DNA from: Pigmentiphaga sp. NML030171 | Lineage (GTDB): Bacteria; Pseudomonadota; Gammaproteobacteria; Burkholderiales; Burkholderiaceae_B | Direction of reading: 5' to 3' | Assembly: GCF_002188635.1 (NCBI RefSeq) | Contig: NZ_NINX01000035.1 | Coordinates: forward strand, 291,001 to 355,000 | Length of the DNA: 64,000 nt | In this document: positions 1 to 8,398 of the stretch, in pieces | Numbering within the stretch: position 1 is the first letter of the stretch | How the letters are laid out: each line of letters begins with the position of its first letter | The notes under the pieces: model-generated | Databases searched by the model: none | The model's input: the letters and a program-made list of their open reading frames with translations, nothing else | Told to the model about the DNA's origin: nothing | Made by a program: the position numbers and the translations under genes

Positions 1-1091
1 TCGCGGAAGAGGGGCGCCGCGCGTATGGGCGGATACTGCCATCGGGACTGGGCAAGACCCAGTTCATGGTGGTCAAGGAGCCGGTGGGGCCCGTGGCGGC
101 ATTCGCGCCCTGGAATTTTCCAACGGTCAACGCGGCCCGCAAGATAGGTTCGGCGCTGGCGGCTGGGTGCCCCTGCATTCTGAAGCCAGCGGAAGAGGCA
201 CCCGCGGCGGCGCTGGAAGTGGCCAGGGCACTGCTGGAGGCCGGCCTGCCGCGCGGAGTCCTGTCTGTCGTGTTCGGCGTGCCAGCGGAGGTTTCCGAGC
301 ATCTTCTGGCATCGCCGATCATACGGAAGGTGTCCTTCACCGGATCCATTCCCGTCGGGCAACATCTGATGAAACTCGCCGCGGCCTCCGGCAAGCGGAC
401 CACCATGGAGCTGGGCGGACATGCGCCGGTGCTTGTGTTCGGCGATGCCGATGTCGAGCAAGCGCTGGATTTGGCCGTTGCCTCGAAATACCGGAATGCC
501 GGCCAGGTGTGTGTAAGTCCGACACGTTTTTATATCCACGAAAGCATCCATGAACGCTTTGTCCAGGGTTTCGAGCAGCGGGTGCGGACCATTTCGGTAG
601 GCGACGGGCTGGCCGAAAGTACCCGCATGGGGCCGCTAGCGCACGATAGGCGCAGGGCTCCCCTGGAAAGCCTGATCGAAAATGCGCTGGGCGGCGGCGG
701 CCGCCTCGTCAGCGGTGGCAAGGCCATCGAGTCGGGTGGTTATTTCTTCGAGCCGACGGTACTCGCCGACGTGCCGGAGTCCGCCAGGGTGATGAACGAA
801 GAGCCTTTCGGCCCCCTGGCGCTGTTGAACGCCTTCACGTCGACGGACGAGGCGATCGCACGGGCGAACCGGCTGCCATTCGGCCTGGCAGCATACGCCT
901 TCACCCGCTCGACGGACGTGGTGAGGCGGGTATCCCAGGAGGTCGAGGCCGGCATGCTGGGTATCAATTCCTTCATGATCTCGGTTCCCGATGCGCCATT
1001 TCTGGGAATCAAGGAAAGCGGCCATGGTGCTGAGAATGGCATCGAGGGGCTCGAAGCCTGCCTGGTGACCAAGCTGGTTTCCGTGGCTTGA
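1..1091 (+). CDS. NAD(P)-dependent aldehyde dehydrogenase, 5' end missing
   Basis: This is the C-terminal three quarters of an aldehyde dehydrogenase whose start lies before the window; the frame is open from base 3. The fragment shows the PWNFP motif of the Rossmann domain, the general-base Glu in MELGGHAP (codon at 408) and the nucleophilic Cys in NAGQVCVSP (codon at 510). Their 34-residue spacing is the normal Glu268-Cys302 spacing of the superfamily. The sequence around these sites resembles succinate-semialdehyde dehydrogenases of the GabD type, but the substrate cannot be fixed from the sequence. Such enzymes oxidise an aldehyde to a carboxylate in the cytoplasm. The stop codon is immediately followed by the last base of the convergent bioA gene, with no spacer. 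Confidence 0.9.
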   Translation, partial: AEEGRRAYGRILPSGLGKTQFMVVKEPVGPVAAFAPWNFPTVNAARKIGSALAAGCPCILKPAEEAPAAALEVARALLEAGLPRGVLSVVFGVPAEVSEHLLASPIIRKVSFTGSIPVGQHLMKLAAASGKRTTMELGGHAPVLVFGDADVEQALDLAVASKYRNAGQVCVSPTRFYIHESIHERFVQGFEQRVRTISVGDGLAESTRMGPLAHDRRRAPLESLIENALGGGGRLVSGGKAIESGGYFFEPTVLADVPESARVMNEEPFGPLALLNAFTSTDEAIARANRLPFGLAAYAFTRSTDVVRRVSQEVEAGMLGINSFMISVPDAPFLGIKESGHGAENGIEGLEACLVTKLVSVA

Positions 1092-2375
1092 TCAGGATGC
1101 GGGTGCGTGCATGCCCCGCACGATGCCCACCACCGCGGCGACCAGGAAATCCAGGTCGTCCCGGCCTATGGTGAAGGCCGGCGTCAGGTAGACGATGTTG
1201 CCGAAGGGCCGTACCCAGACGCCGGCGTCGACCAGCCTGGCACGCAGGGCGTCGCGGTCGAACGGTCCGGCCAGCTCGACCGCGGCGATGGCGCCCAGCA
1301 CGCGGACGTCGCGCACCCACGGCAGGTCGCGGCAGGGAGCGAGGCCGGCTTCCAGCGCGCGGGACAGGGCCGCCACCTGTTCCAGCCGCGGTTCGCGTTC
1401 GAACAGGTCCAGCGAGGCGTTGGCGGCGGCGCAGGCCAGGGCGTTGCCCATGAAGGTGGGGCCGTGCATCAGGGCGTGGCCGGGATCGTCGGACCAGAAG
1501 CCGTCGAACACGCGTTGGCTGGCCACGGTGGCGGCAAGCGGCAGGGTGCCGCCGGTCAGGGCCTTGGACAGCGTGATGATGTCGGGCCGCGCATCGGCCT
1601 GCTCGAACGCGAACATCGTGCCGGTGCGGCCGAAGCCGGTGAAGATCTCGTCGTAGATCAGCAGCAGGCCGTGGCGGTCCGCCAGCGCGCGCAGGCGGGC
1701 CAGCACTTGCGGCGGGTGCATCAGCATGCCGCCTGCGCCCTGGACCAGCGGTTCGACCAGGATGCCGGCCAGTTCGTGGGCGTGCCGGCGCAGCAGCGCG
1801 TCCAGCTCGGCTTCCGAGGCGTCGTCGCGCGGCAGCGGGGCGATCACGTGTTGGGTCAGGAGGCCGTGGAACAGGCTGTGCATGCCGTCTTCCGGATCGC
1901 AGACCGCCATCGTGCCGAAGGTGTCGCCGTGGTAGCCGCCGCGGAAGGCCAGGAAGCGCGAGCGCTGGCGCTCACCCTGGTTGAGCCAGAACTGCACGGC
2001 CATCTTCATCGCCACCTCGACCGCCACGGAGCCCGAGTCGGTGTAGAACACGCGGTCGAAACCCGGGCCCAGCAGCGCGCACAGGCGCTGCGCCAGCCGC
2101 GCGGCGGGCTCGTGCGTCAGCCCGCCGAACATCACGTGGGGCATCGCATCGAGCTGGCCGCGCACGGCCCGGGCGATGGCGGGATGGTTGTAGCCATGGC
2201 AGGCGGTCCACCACGAGGCCACGCCATCCACCAGGCTGCGGCCGTCGGCCAGTTCGATGCGGCTGCCGTGGGTACGGACCACGGGCAGCGGCGGCGCGGC
2301 GGTCTTCATCTGGGCATAGGGCAGCCAGACGTGGCGGGCGCCGTCGGCGACCCAGGCGGATGGGGGTGTGCGCAT
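1092..2375 (-). CDS. bioA: adenosylmethionine-8-amino-7-oxononanoate aminotransferase (BioA)
   Basis: BioA moves the amino group of S-adenosylmethionine to 8-amino-7-oxononanoate (KAPA), giving 7,8-diaminononanoate in biotin synthesis. The 427-residue length is normal. The class III PLP-aminotransferase signatures are visible: YDEIFTGFGRTG, and the PLP lysine in LSKALTGGTLPLAA. The N-terminal HVWLPYAQM is typical of BioA. The gene is divergent from bioF across a 99-base gap, so the biotin genes probably share a control region. No clear BirA or BioR operator was found there. Its 3' end abuts the aldehyde dehydrogenase gene directly. Confidence 0.95.
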   Translation of the reverse strand: MRTPPSAWVADGARHVWLPYAQMKTAAPPLPVVRTHGSRIELADGRSLVDGVASWWTACHGYNHPAIARAVRGQLDAMPHVMFGGLTHEPAARLAQRLCALLGPGFDRVFYTDSGSVAVEVAMKMAVQFWLNQGERQRSRFLAFRGGYHGDTFGTMAVCDPEDGMHSLFHGLLTQHVIAPLPRDDASEAELDALLRRHAHELAGILVEPLVQGAGGMLMHPPQVLARLRALADRHGLLLIYDEIFTGFGRTGTMFAFEQADARPDIITLSKALTGGTLPLAATVASQRVFDGFWSDDPGHALMHGPTFMGNALACAAANASLDLFEREPRLEQVAALSRALEAGLAPCRDLPWVRDVRVLGAIAAVELAGPFDRDALRARLVDAGVWVRPFGNIVYLTPAFTIGRDDLDFLVAAVVGIVRGMHAPAS

Positions 2376-2474
2376 GTTCGTCCTGCGCCGGCCGCGGCGC
2401 CAGGCCGGGCCGGTCGTTCCTCTACAATGACATGCATTCTACGGTGCGGGCGTCCCCAGGCGCATCGCCGGACC
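2376..2474. promoter_or_regulatory. bioA-bioF divergent intergenic region
   Basis: This 99-base gap must hold the promoters for both bioA and the bioF operon. A TACAAT hexamer at 2423-2428 is a plausible -10 box for bioF, but no convincing -35 lies 16-18 bases before it. I looked for TGTAAAC-type BirA half-sites and the TTAT-ATAA BioR palindrome and saw neither. Confidence 0.35.
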
Positions 2475-3677
2475 ATGTCTATATTCGATTCCCTGTTCGC
2501 CCAAGAGCTCGACCGCGCGGTCCAGCGCCAGACGCGGCGCCGTTTGCGCACCACCGCCGCGCCGCGCGGCGGGCGCGTGACGTTCGAAGGCCGCGACGTC
2601 GTCGATTTCTCCAGCAACGATTATCTGGGCCTGGCCGGCCACCCCTTGCTGGCCGAACGCGTGGCCGAATGGACCGCGCGCCATGGCGCAGGCGCGCGCG
2701 CCTCGCGCCTGGTGTCGGGCAACCTCGACCTGCACCTGGCCGTCGAGGCCAAGCTGGCCCGTTTCAAGGGCACCGAGGCGGCGCTGCTGTTCGCCTCGGG
2801 CTGGCAGGCCAACGCCGCCGTGCTGCCGGCCTTGCTGCGCCTGCCGGGCCAGGGCGACCCGCTGGTGTTCTGCGACCGGCTGAACCATGCCAGCCTGCAC
2901 CACGGCTGCCAGGCCGCCGGCGTGCGGCAGATACGTTTCCGGCACAACGATCTCGATCACCTCGATGCACTGCTGGCCGAGCGGGCCGGCCAGCCCGGCC
3001 CGCGCCTGATCGTGACGGAAAGCGTGTTCAGCATGGATGGCGACCGTACCGACGTGGCGGCGCTGTGTCGGGTGGCCGAACGCCACGGCGCCTTCGTCTA
3101 CCTGGACGAGGCCCACGCGACCGGCGTGCTGGGGCCGCGGGGGGCCGGGCTGGCAAGCCTGGGCGACGGCAGGGTCGATCTGGCCATGGGCACCTTCAGC
3201 AAGGCCATGGGCGGTTTCGGGGCCTACGTGGCGGGATCGCGGCAATTGTGCGACTACCTCGTGAACACCTGCTCGGGGTTCATCTACACCACCGCCTTGC
3301 CGCCGCCCGTGCTGGCCGCCATCGATGCCGCGCTCGATCTGGTGCCCGGCATGGAAAGGGAAAGGCAGCGGTTGGCGGGGCTGGGCGACGGACTGCGGCG
3401 GGCGCTGGCGGACCAGGGCCTGGAGACGGGCGCTTCGTCGACGCAGATCGTGCCCGCCGTCGTGGGTGAAGCGGGCGCGGCGCTGGCCCTGAGCGACGGC
3501 CTGCGCGAGCGCGGCCTGCTGGCGGTGGCGATCCGTCCGCCCACGGTGCCGGCGGGCACGAGCCGGCTGCGGATCGCGCTCAGCGCCGCGCATGATGAAG
3601 AGGACGTGGGGCGGCTGGTCCGCGCCATCGCCGACCTGCGCACGCAAGCCGCGAGCGCGAGCGGAGGCCGGTCATGA
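2475..3677 (+). CDS. bioF: 8-amino-7-oxononanoate synthase (BioF)
   Basis: BioF condenses pimeloyl-ACP with L-alanine, releasing CO2, to give KAPA. The 400-residue protein starts MSIFDSLFAQEL. The open frame runs far upstream through bioA antisense, but the product aligns with the family only from this ATG. The alpha-oxoamine synthase hallmarks are DEAHATGVLG and the PLP lysine in GTFSKAMGGFG. The stop overlaps the next gene by ATGA, so bioF, the bioH-like gene and bioCD are translationally coupled. Confidence 0.95.
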   Translation: MSIFDSLFAQELDRAVQRQTRRRLRTTAAPRGGRVTFEGRDVVDFSSNDYLGLAGHPLLAERVAEWTARHGAGARASRLVSGNLDLHLAVEAKLARFKGTEAALLFASGWQANAAVLPALLRLPGQGDPLVFCDRLNHASLHHGCQAAGVRQIRFRHNDLDHLDALLAERAGQPGPRLIVTESVFSMDGDRTDVAALCRVAERHGAFVYLDEAHATGVLGPRGAGLASLGDGRVDLAMGTFSKAMGGFGAYVAGSRQLCDYLVNTCSGFIYTTALPPPVLAAIDAALDLVPGMERERQRLAGLGDGLRRALADQGLETGASSTQIVPAVVGEAGAALALSDGLRERGLLAVAIRPPTVPAGTSRLRIALSAAHDEEDVGRLVRAIADLRTQAASASGGRS

Positions 3678-4342
3678 CCGGCGGCGCGCGCCTGCCGCTG
3701 GTGTTCCTGCATGGCTGGGGATTCGATGCCTCGACCTGGGCGCCCATGCGCGCCCACCTGGACGGCTGGGAGGTCCATGCCGACGACGCAGGCTATTTCG
3801 GGCCAGCCGTGGCCGCCGAACGCCCGGCCGCCTACGTGGCCGTGGGGCATTCGCTGGGCGCCATGCGCGGCCTGGAAGACGAGGGCGGTGGTTGCCGCGG
3901 CTTCGTCCTGATCAACGGCTTTGCGCGTTTCGCGGCCTCCGACGATTTTCCCGCGGGAGTCGCCCCCAGGGTGCTGGACCGCATGCTGGCCCGTCTGGCG
4001 GCCGATCCCGTCGCCGTGGTGGGCGAGTTCCGCCGGCGCTGCGGTGCCGATGGCGCCGTCGATGCGGCTAAGCTGGACGAGGCCGCCCTGGCCGCCGGCC
4101 TGCGCTACCTGCGTGAAGGCGATGCGCGCGCGGCCTGGGCCGGCCGGCGCGTCCCGGCCTGCGTCCTGGCGGGCGACGCCGATGCGGTCGTCACGCCGGC
4201 GCTCACGGCCGCCTCGTTCGGGGACCGGGTCTCGTGGTGCGCCGGCGGCGGGCATTTGCTGCCCCTGACGCATCCCGAGTGGTGTGCCGGCCAGGTCCGC
4301 GCGTTCGCGAGTGAACTGGCAAGCGCCGTGGACCACGCATGA
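3674..4342 (+). CDS. bioH: BioH-like alpha/beta-hydrolase (probable pimeloyl-ACP methyl ester esterase)
   Basis: This is a 222-residue alpha/beta-hydrolase with an oxyanion-hole motif FLHGWG, nucleophile elbow GHSLG (Ser about residue 60), an Asp in AGDADAVV and a C-terminal His in GGGHLLP. Between bioF and bioC it most likely hydrolyses pimeloyl-ACP methyl ester, ending the BioC-started pimelate route. It is shorter than E. coli BioH (256 residues) and has GHSLG rather than GWSLG, so it could be another of the interchangeable esterases that fill this step. The assignment rests on fold plus context. Both ends overlap their neighbours by ATGA. Confidence 0.75.
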   Translation: MTGGARLPLVFLHGWGFDASTWAPMRAHLDGWEVHADDAGYFGPAVAAERPAAYVAVGHSLGAMRGLEDEGGGCRGFVLINGFARFAASDDFPAGVAPRVLDRMLARLAADPVAVVGEFRRRCGADGAVDAAKLDEAALAAGLRYLREGDARAAWAGRRVPACVLAGDADAVVTPALTAASFGDRVSWCAGGGHLLPLTHPEWCAGQVRAFASELASAVDHA

Positions 4343-5763
4343 CGGGGCCGGTCCATGGGCGAGCGGTGGCGCGCCGCTTCGGCGATGCGGCGGGACGCTA
4401 CGAACGGCACGCGGGCTTGCAGCGCGACGTGGCCGAAGAACTGGCCGCGCGCATCGCCCGCCTGCCGCTGCCGGAGCGCCCGCGCATCCTGGAGATAGGT
4501 TGCGGCACGGGATTCCTGGCCCAGGCCCTGGCGCGCCGGCTGGGGCCGGCATGCTGGACGCTGACGGACGTCTCGCCCGCCATGCTGGAGACCGCACGGC
4601 GGCGCCTGGCACTGCCCGGCACATGCCGTTTCGCGGTCATGGACGGCGAGCATCCCGATACGGGACTGGGCGAATTCGACCTGATCTGCTCCAGCATGGC
4701 GGTGCAATGGTTCGGCGACCTGGACGCGGGGCTGGCGCGGCTGGGCGGCCTGCTGGCCCAGGGCGGCTGGATGGCGGTGGCCACGCTGGCCGACGGTACC
4801 TTCGCCGAGTGGCGCGCGGCGCATGCGGACCATGGGATGGATGCCGCGGTCCGCGACTATCCCCGTCCGGCGGACATCGGCGCCGCGCTGCCCGGCCTGC
4901 GCCGTTTCATGCAGGCCGAAAGACGGGTGCAGCCGCATCGCGACGGCATGGCGTTCCTGCGCGGGCTCAAGGCGATAGGCGCGGATGCGCCCGCGCCGGG
5001 CCGCCGTCCGCTGCCGCCCGCGATGTTCAAGCAGATACTGCGCAGTTTCGACACACGGGGGGCAAGCGTGACCTACCATCTGGCCTACGGCACCTGGAAC
5101 AAGAGCGACGCGCCGCGCGGCGTATTCGTGACCGGCACCGACACCGGCATCGGCAAGACGCTGGTGTCGGCGGTGCTGGCGCACGCCTGGCAGGCCGACT
5201 ACTGGAAGCCTCTGCAAACCGGCGTGGCGACGGAGCCCGACGACACCGGCACGGTGGCACGGCTGGCCGATCTTCCGCCCGAGCGCATCCACGCGCCCCA
5301 CGCGGTGCTGCAGGCGCCGCTGTCGCCCTGGGCGGCCGCGCGCGAGGAAGGCGTGACCCTGGACATGGCCGGCATCGAGCTGCCCGACACGCGCGCGCCG
5401 CTGGTCGTGGAGGGCGCCGGCGGGCTGCTGGTTCCCATCGACGACCGCGCCACCATGATCGACCTGATCGTCCGCCTGGGGCTGCCGGTGGTGCTCGTGG
5501 CGCGCAGCACGCTGGGCACGCTCAATCACACGCTGCTGTCGCTGGAGGCGCTGCGCGCGCGCGGTATCCCGGTGGCGGGCGTGGTGATGAGCGGAGAGCC
5601 CTCGGCCGGCAACCGGCTCGGCATCGAGCAGTTCGGCAAGGTGCGCGTGTTGGCCGAAATCCCGCATCTGCCCAGGGTCGATGCCGACGCGGTGGTGGCC
5701 CTGGCGCGCGGCATCGAGCCGCTGGACCGGGTGCTGCGGGCGGCCGGAACCGCGCGCGCCTGA
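4339..5763 (+). CDS. bioCD: BioC-BioD fusion: malonyl-ACP O-methyltransferase / dethiobiotin synthetase
   Basis: One open frame of 474 residues joins two biotin enzymes. Residues 1 to about 252 are BioC: the SAM-binding motif I is LEIGCGTGF at 51-59, and CSSMAVQWF is typical of BioC. It methylates malonyl-ACP to start pimeloyl synthesis. Residues from about 259 are BioD: P-loop GTDTGIGKT at 266-274, YWKPLQTG with the carbamate-site Lys near 290, and VVEGAGGLLVP. It closes the ureido ring using ATP and CO2. The linker is only about seven residues. No stop or frameshift separates the halves, so this looks like a true fusion. bioB, the next step, is not in the window. Confidence 0.9.
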   Translation: MTGPVHGRAVARRFGDAAGRYERHAGLQRDVAEELAARIARLPLPERPRILEIGCGTGFLAQALARRLGPACWTLTDVSPAMLETARRRLALPGTCRFAVMDGEHPDTGLGEFDLICSSMAVQWFGDLDAGLARLGGLLAQGGWMAVATLADGTFAEWRAAHADHGMDAAVRDYPRPADIGAALPGLRRFMQAERRVQPHRDGMAFLRGLKAIGADAPAPGRRPLPPAMFKQILRSFDTRGASVTYHLAYGTWNKSDAPRGVFVTGTDTGIGKTLVSAVLAHAWQADYWKPLQTGVATEPDDTGTVARLADLPPERIHAPHAVLQAPLSPWAAAREEGVTLDMAGIELPDTRAPLVVEGAGGLLVPIDDRATMIDLIVRLGLPVVLVARSTLGTLNHTLLSLEALRARGIPVAGVVMSGEPSAGNRLGIEQFGKVRVLAEIPHLPRVDADAVVALARGIEPLDRVLRAAGTARA

Positions 5764-5772
5764 AACCGGCCC

Positions 5773-6687
5773 TCAGCGCCTGCCGGCGTCCTGGCCGTAC
5801 AGCATGCGCACGTGCTTGCGCATGTGCTGGAGATAGGCGCTGACCGCCTGCGGCAGGCGCCGGCGGCCCAGCACGCAGACGTCCACGCAGGTCTTGCCCA
5901 GGATGGGATGCGACAGCGGGATGCTGACCAGGTCGCCCGCATCCAGTTCATGATGGATGGACATGTGCGACAGGATGGTGATGCCGCCCTGGTTGCGCGC
6001 GTAATTCTTCATGGCGGCGATGGAGTTGGTCACCATGGCGGGTGCCACCCGCAGGCGTTCGCCCGCGCAGATGGAGTCGATCAGCCGGCGTATGCCGAAG
6101 TCCGAGGCAGGCAGCGCCGTGCGGTGGTTCATCATCTCGCGCAGCGAGATCGCCTTGCGGCGCGCCAGTTCGTGCGTGGGCGCCATCACCGCCTCCAGCG
6201 GCGCCGAAATGCGCAGCGCGCATTCGATGGCGTCGTGCGGCGTGGGGGTGAACGCCAGGCCAAGGTCGGCGTCGCCGCTGGTGACCGCGGCCAGCGTGGT
6301 CTCGGTGCCGGCCACGACGATCTCGAAGGTCACGCCGGGATAGCGCTGCTGGAACCCGGCCACGGTCTGGGTCACGAACTCGATCTGGCCTTCGGTGGAA
6401 TACAGCTTCACGTGGCCGTTGCGCAATCCCTTCAGCGCCTCGAGCTCGGCCAGCATGCGCCGCTGGCCGTGCAGCACTTCCTCGGCATAGTGCAGGCAGA
6501 CCTCGCCCGCGGGCGTCAGCACGACGCCGCGGCTGGACCGGTCCAGCAGCTTGATGCCCAGTTCGCCTTCCAGGCGCTTGATGTGCTTGCTCAGGGCCGA
6601 TGGCGCGATGTCGAGCCGCTCCGACGCTCGCCGTATGCCCTTGCATACCGCGACTTCATAGAAGCTGGCCAGGTCAGCCGGATTCAT
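5773..6687 (-). CDS. LysR-family transcriptional regulator of the divergent catabolic operon
   Basis: This is a 304-residue LysR-type regulator. The N-terminal winged helix-turn-helix is MNPADLASFYEVAVCKGIRR onward, with the recognition region SALSKHIKRLEGELG, followed by an effector-binding domain. The longer upstream open frame runs across the intergenic region and shows no family similarity, so the ATG before NPADL is taken as the start. It is divergent from the ridA-to-ggt-like operon. A perfect dyad with the T-N11-A LysR signature lies between them at the position expected for LysR binding. Regulation of that operon is therefore likely; the inducer is unknown. It converges on bioCD with a 9-base gap. 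Confidence 0.9.
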   Translation of the reverse strand: MNPADLASFYEVAVCKGIRRASERLDIAPSALSKHIKRLEGELGIKLLDRSSRGVVLTPAGEVCLHYAEEVLHGQRRMLAELEALKGLRNGHVKLYSTEGQIEFVTQTVAGFQQRYPGVTFEIVVAGTETTLAAVTSGDADLGLAFTPTPHDAIECALRISAPLEAVMAPTHELARRKAISLREMMNHRTALPASDFGIRRLIDSICAGERLRVAPAMVTNSIAAMKNYARNQGGITILSHMSIHHELDAGDLVSIPLSHPILGKTCVDVCVLGRRRLPQAVSAYLQHMRKHVRMLYGQDAGRR

Positions 6688-6774
6688 GCAGGTTCCCCAT
6701 GTCGGTGCCGTGCACCGGCCTCGTGCGACCGGTGTCCAAGGATGTAGCGTCGCATGCCCTGGTCTCGTGCGGGT

Positions 6775-6791
6775 GTTCTCGTATCGAGAAC
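6775..6791. promoter_or_regulatory. LysR-type operator (perfect dyad)
   Basis: GTTCTCGTATCGAGAAC is a perfect inverted repeat with a 3-base centre and contains the T-N11-A pattern. Its centre is about 65 bases upstream of the start expected from the adjacent promoter, the classical recognition-site position for LysR regulators. Confidence 0.7.
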
Positions 6792-6812
6792 ATGGTGTGC
6801 GTGTCCCTTGTC

Positions 6813-6841
6813 TTGTTGGGGGGAAGGGATCTCCCGATAAT
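6813..6841 (+). promoter_or_regulatory. candidate sigma-70 promoter of the catabolic operon
   Basis: TTGTTG (6813-6818) and GATAAT (6836-6841) are separated by exactly 17 bases. The weak -35 and good -10 suit an activator-dependent promoter. Transcription would start near 6848 and run into ridA. Confidence 0.5.
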
Positions 6842-6937
6842 TTTTTTGCCGCCGAGCCGCCCGGCAAGACCGGCGCCAACGTGGCGCAGCAGCCGGGCGG
6901 TTCGTCCGTTTCCCGCCAGTCATTATCGAGGCCCCTC

Positions 6938-7318
6938 ATGTCCACAAGCAAGATTTTCATGTCCGACGCCGTCGCCAAACCCAAGGCGCCGCTCTCGCAC
7001 GCGGTCGTCGCCGGAGACTTCGTCTTCGTCTCGGGCACCACGCCCTTCGACGCCAATCGCGAGCTGGCGCCGACCTTCTCCGAGCAGATGCACCAGGTGA
7101 TGAAGAACCTCAGGCAGATCCTGGGCGAATGCGACAGCTCGCTCGACAAGGTGGTCAAGGCCAACGTGATCCTGACCGACATCAGCCGCTTCAACGAGAT
7201 GAACGAGATTTATCGCGGCTATTTCCAGGAAGGCAAGTTTCCCGCCCGCACCACCATCGAGGCACCCCTGGCGATCGCCGGGATGATGCTGGAGATCGAG
7301 GTCGTGGCGACCCGCTAG
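6938..7318 (+). CDS. RidA family protein (enamine/imine deaminase type)
   Basis: This is a 126-residue protein of the RidA/YjgF/UK114 family. Members hydrolyse reactive enamines or imines; some catabolic members deaminate 2-aminomuconate or aminoacrylate-like intermediates. The conserved Arg in FPARTTIEAPLAI and C-terminal MLEIEVVA match the active-site strand. The start MSTSKIFMSD was chosen because family similarity begins there. It is the first gene of the divergent operon. Its place ahead of a hydroxylase, monooxygenase and ring-cleavage dioxygenase suggests a pathway-specific deaminase rather than the housekeeping RidA. That role is inference. Confidence 0.85.
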   Translation: MSTSKIFMSDAVAKPKAPLSHAVVAGDFVFVSGTTPFDANRELAPTFSEQMHQVMKNLRQILGECDSSLDKVVKANVILTDISRFNEMNEIYRGYFQEGKFPARTTIEAPLAIAGMMLEIEVVATR

Positions 7319-7388
7319 GCCGGCTGGCGGCGCACGGCTCCCGCGCGCCGCCGATGCTTCTTTCCCTTTTTCGCTCAAGGTATCGAAC

Positions 7389-8396
7389 ATGAAGATGTCG
7401 TTGAGTTCGTCGCTTTTCGCGCGGCGCGCCACCGGTGCCGTGCTTGCCTGCGCCGCCGCGGTCTGTGCCGCCACTGCCACGGCGGCCGACACCTATCCCA
7501 GCCGTCCCATCAAGATCATCGTGCCTTTCGCCGCCGGCGGCGGCAGCGACGTGACTGCGCGGCTGATCGGCAGGAAGCTGCAGGAGGCCTATGGCCAGGC
7601 CGTCGTCGTCGAGAACCAGCCGGGCGCCAGCACCCAGATCGCGACCCGCAACGTGATCCGGTCGGCGCCCGACGGCTACACGCTGCTGCTGGCGACCACC
7701 TCGGTCGTCAACAACACGCACCTGTATCCCAAGCTCGACTACGACGCCATGAAAGAGCTGGTGCCGGTGGTGGGCATCGTCGACGTGCCGCCGTTCCTGG
7801 CCGTGGGGCCCGGCATCAAGGCGACCAACGTCAAGGACTTCATCGCCGAGATCAAGGCCAAGGCCGCCACCGAGAAAGGCGTGACCTTCGGCTCGGCCGG
7901 CCCCGGCAGCACGCTGCACCTGGCTTCCGAATGGCTGGTCAAGCAGCTCGGCATCAAGGCCGTGCATTCGCCCTACAAGGGCAGCGGCCCGGCATCGGTG
8001 GCGCTGGCCCAGGGCGACATCGACTTCAGCTTCGACAACATCCCGCCGCTGCGTCCCATGGTGGATGCGGGCAAGGTGCGACTGTTGATGGTGGGCGCGC
8101 GCAACCGCTTCCCGAGCACGCCGGCGCTGCCGACCCTGAAGGAATCGGGACTGCCCGACGAGGAACTGTCGAGCTGGTTCATCCTGATGGCCCCGGCGCA
8201 GACCCCGCCCGCCGTGGTGGCGTCCATCAACAGCGAAGTGAACAAGATCCTGAAGAAGCCGGACGTGCGCAGTTCGCTGATCGACCTGGGGCTTGCGCCC
8301 ATGGACACCTCGGTGGACGATCTGAAGAAGCGCATGCGCAATGACTTCAACATGTGGGGCGGCATCATCAAGGATGCCAAGGTGACGCTGGAGTGA
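7389..8396 (+). CDS. Bug-family tripartite tricarboxylate-type periplasmic receptor
   Basis: This 335-residue secreted solute-binding protein has a signal peptide ending near ATAADTYPSRP. The mature start PSRPIKIIVPFAAGGGSD is the signature of Bug receptors, which bind carboxylated or aromatic solutes through the two lobes of the TctC fold. No TctA or TctB membrane genes are nearby, so it is an orphan receptor. It may share a distant transporter or act as a substrate sensor. It lies 70 bases after ridA and only 2 bases before the molybdenum hydroxylase genes, so it likely binds that pathway's substrate. Confidence 0.92.
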   Translation: MKMSLSSSLFARRATGAVLACAAAVCAATATAADTYPSRPIKIIVPFAAGGGSDVTARLIGRKLQEAYGQAVVVENQPGASTQIATRNVIRSAPDGYTLLLATTSVVNNTHLYPKLDYDAMKELVPVVGIVDVPPFLAVGPGIKATNVKDFIAEIKAKAATEKGVTFGSAGPGSTLHLASEWLVKQLGIKAVHSPYKGSGPASVALAQGDIDFSFDNIPPLRPMVDAGKVRLLMVGARNRFPSTPALPTLKESGLPDEELSSWFILMAPAQTPPAVVASINSEVNKILKKPDVRSSLIDLGLAPMDTSVDDLKKRMRNDFNMWGGIIKDAKVTLE

Positions 8397-8398
8397 GC

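Noticed and set aside
1107..2474. N-terminal extension of bioF by more than 450 codons
   Set aside because: The extension is antisense to bioA and has no similarity to BioF; the family start is at 2475.
2376..2474. BirA or BioR operator in the biotin intergenic region
   Set aside because: I looked for TGTAAAC-type half-sites and the TTAT-ATAA palindrome and found neither in the 99 bases.
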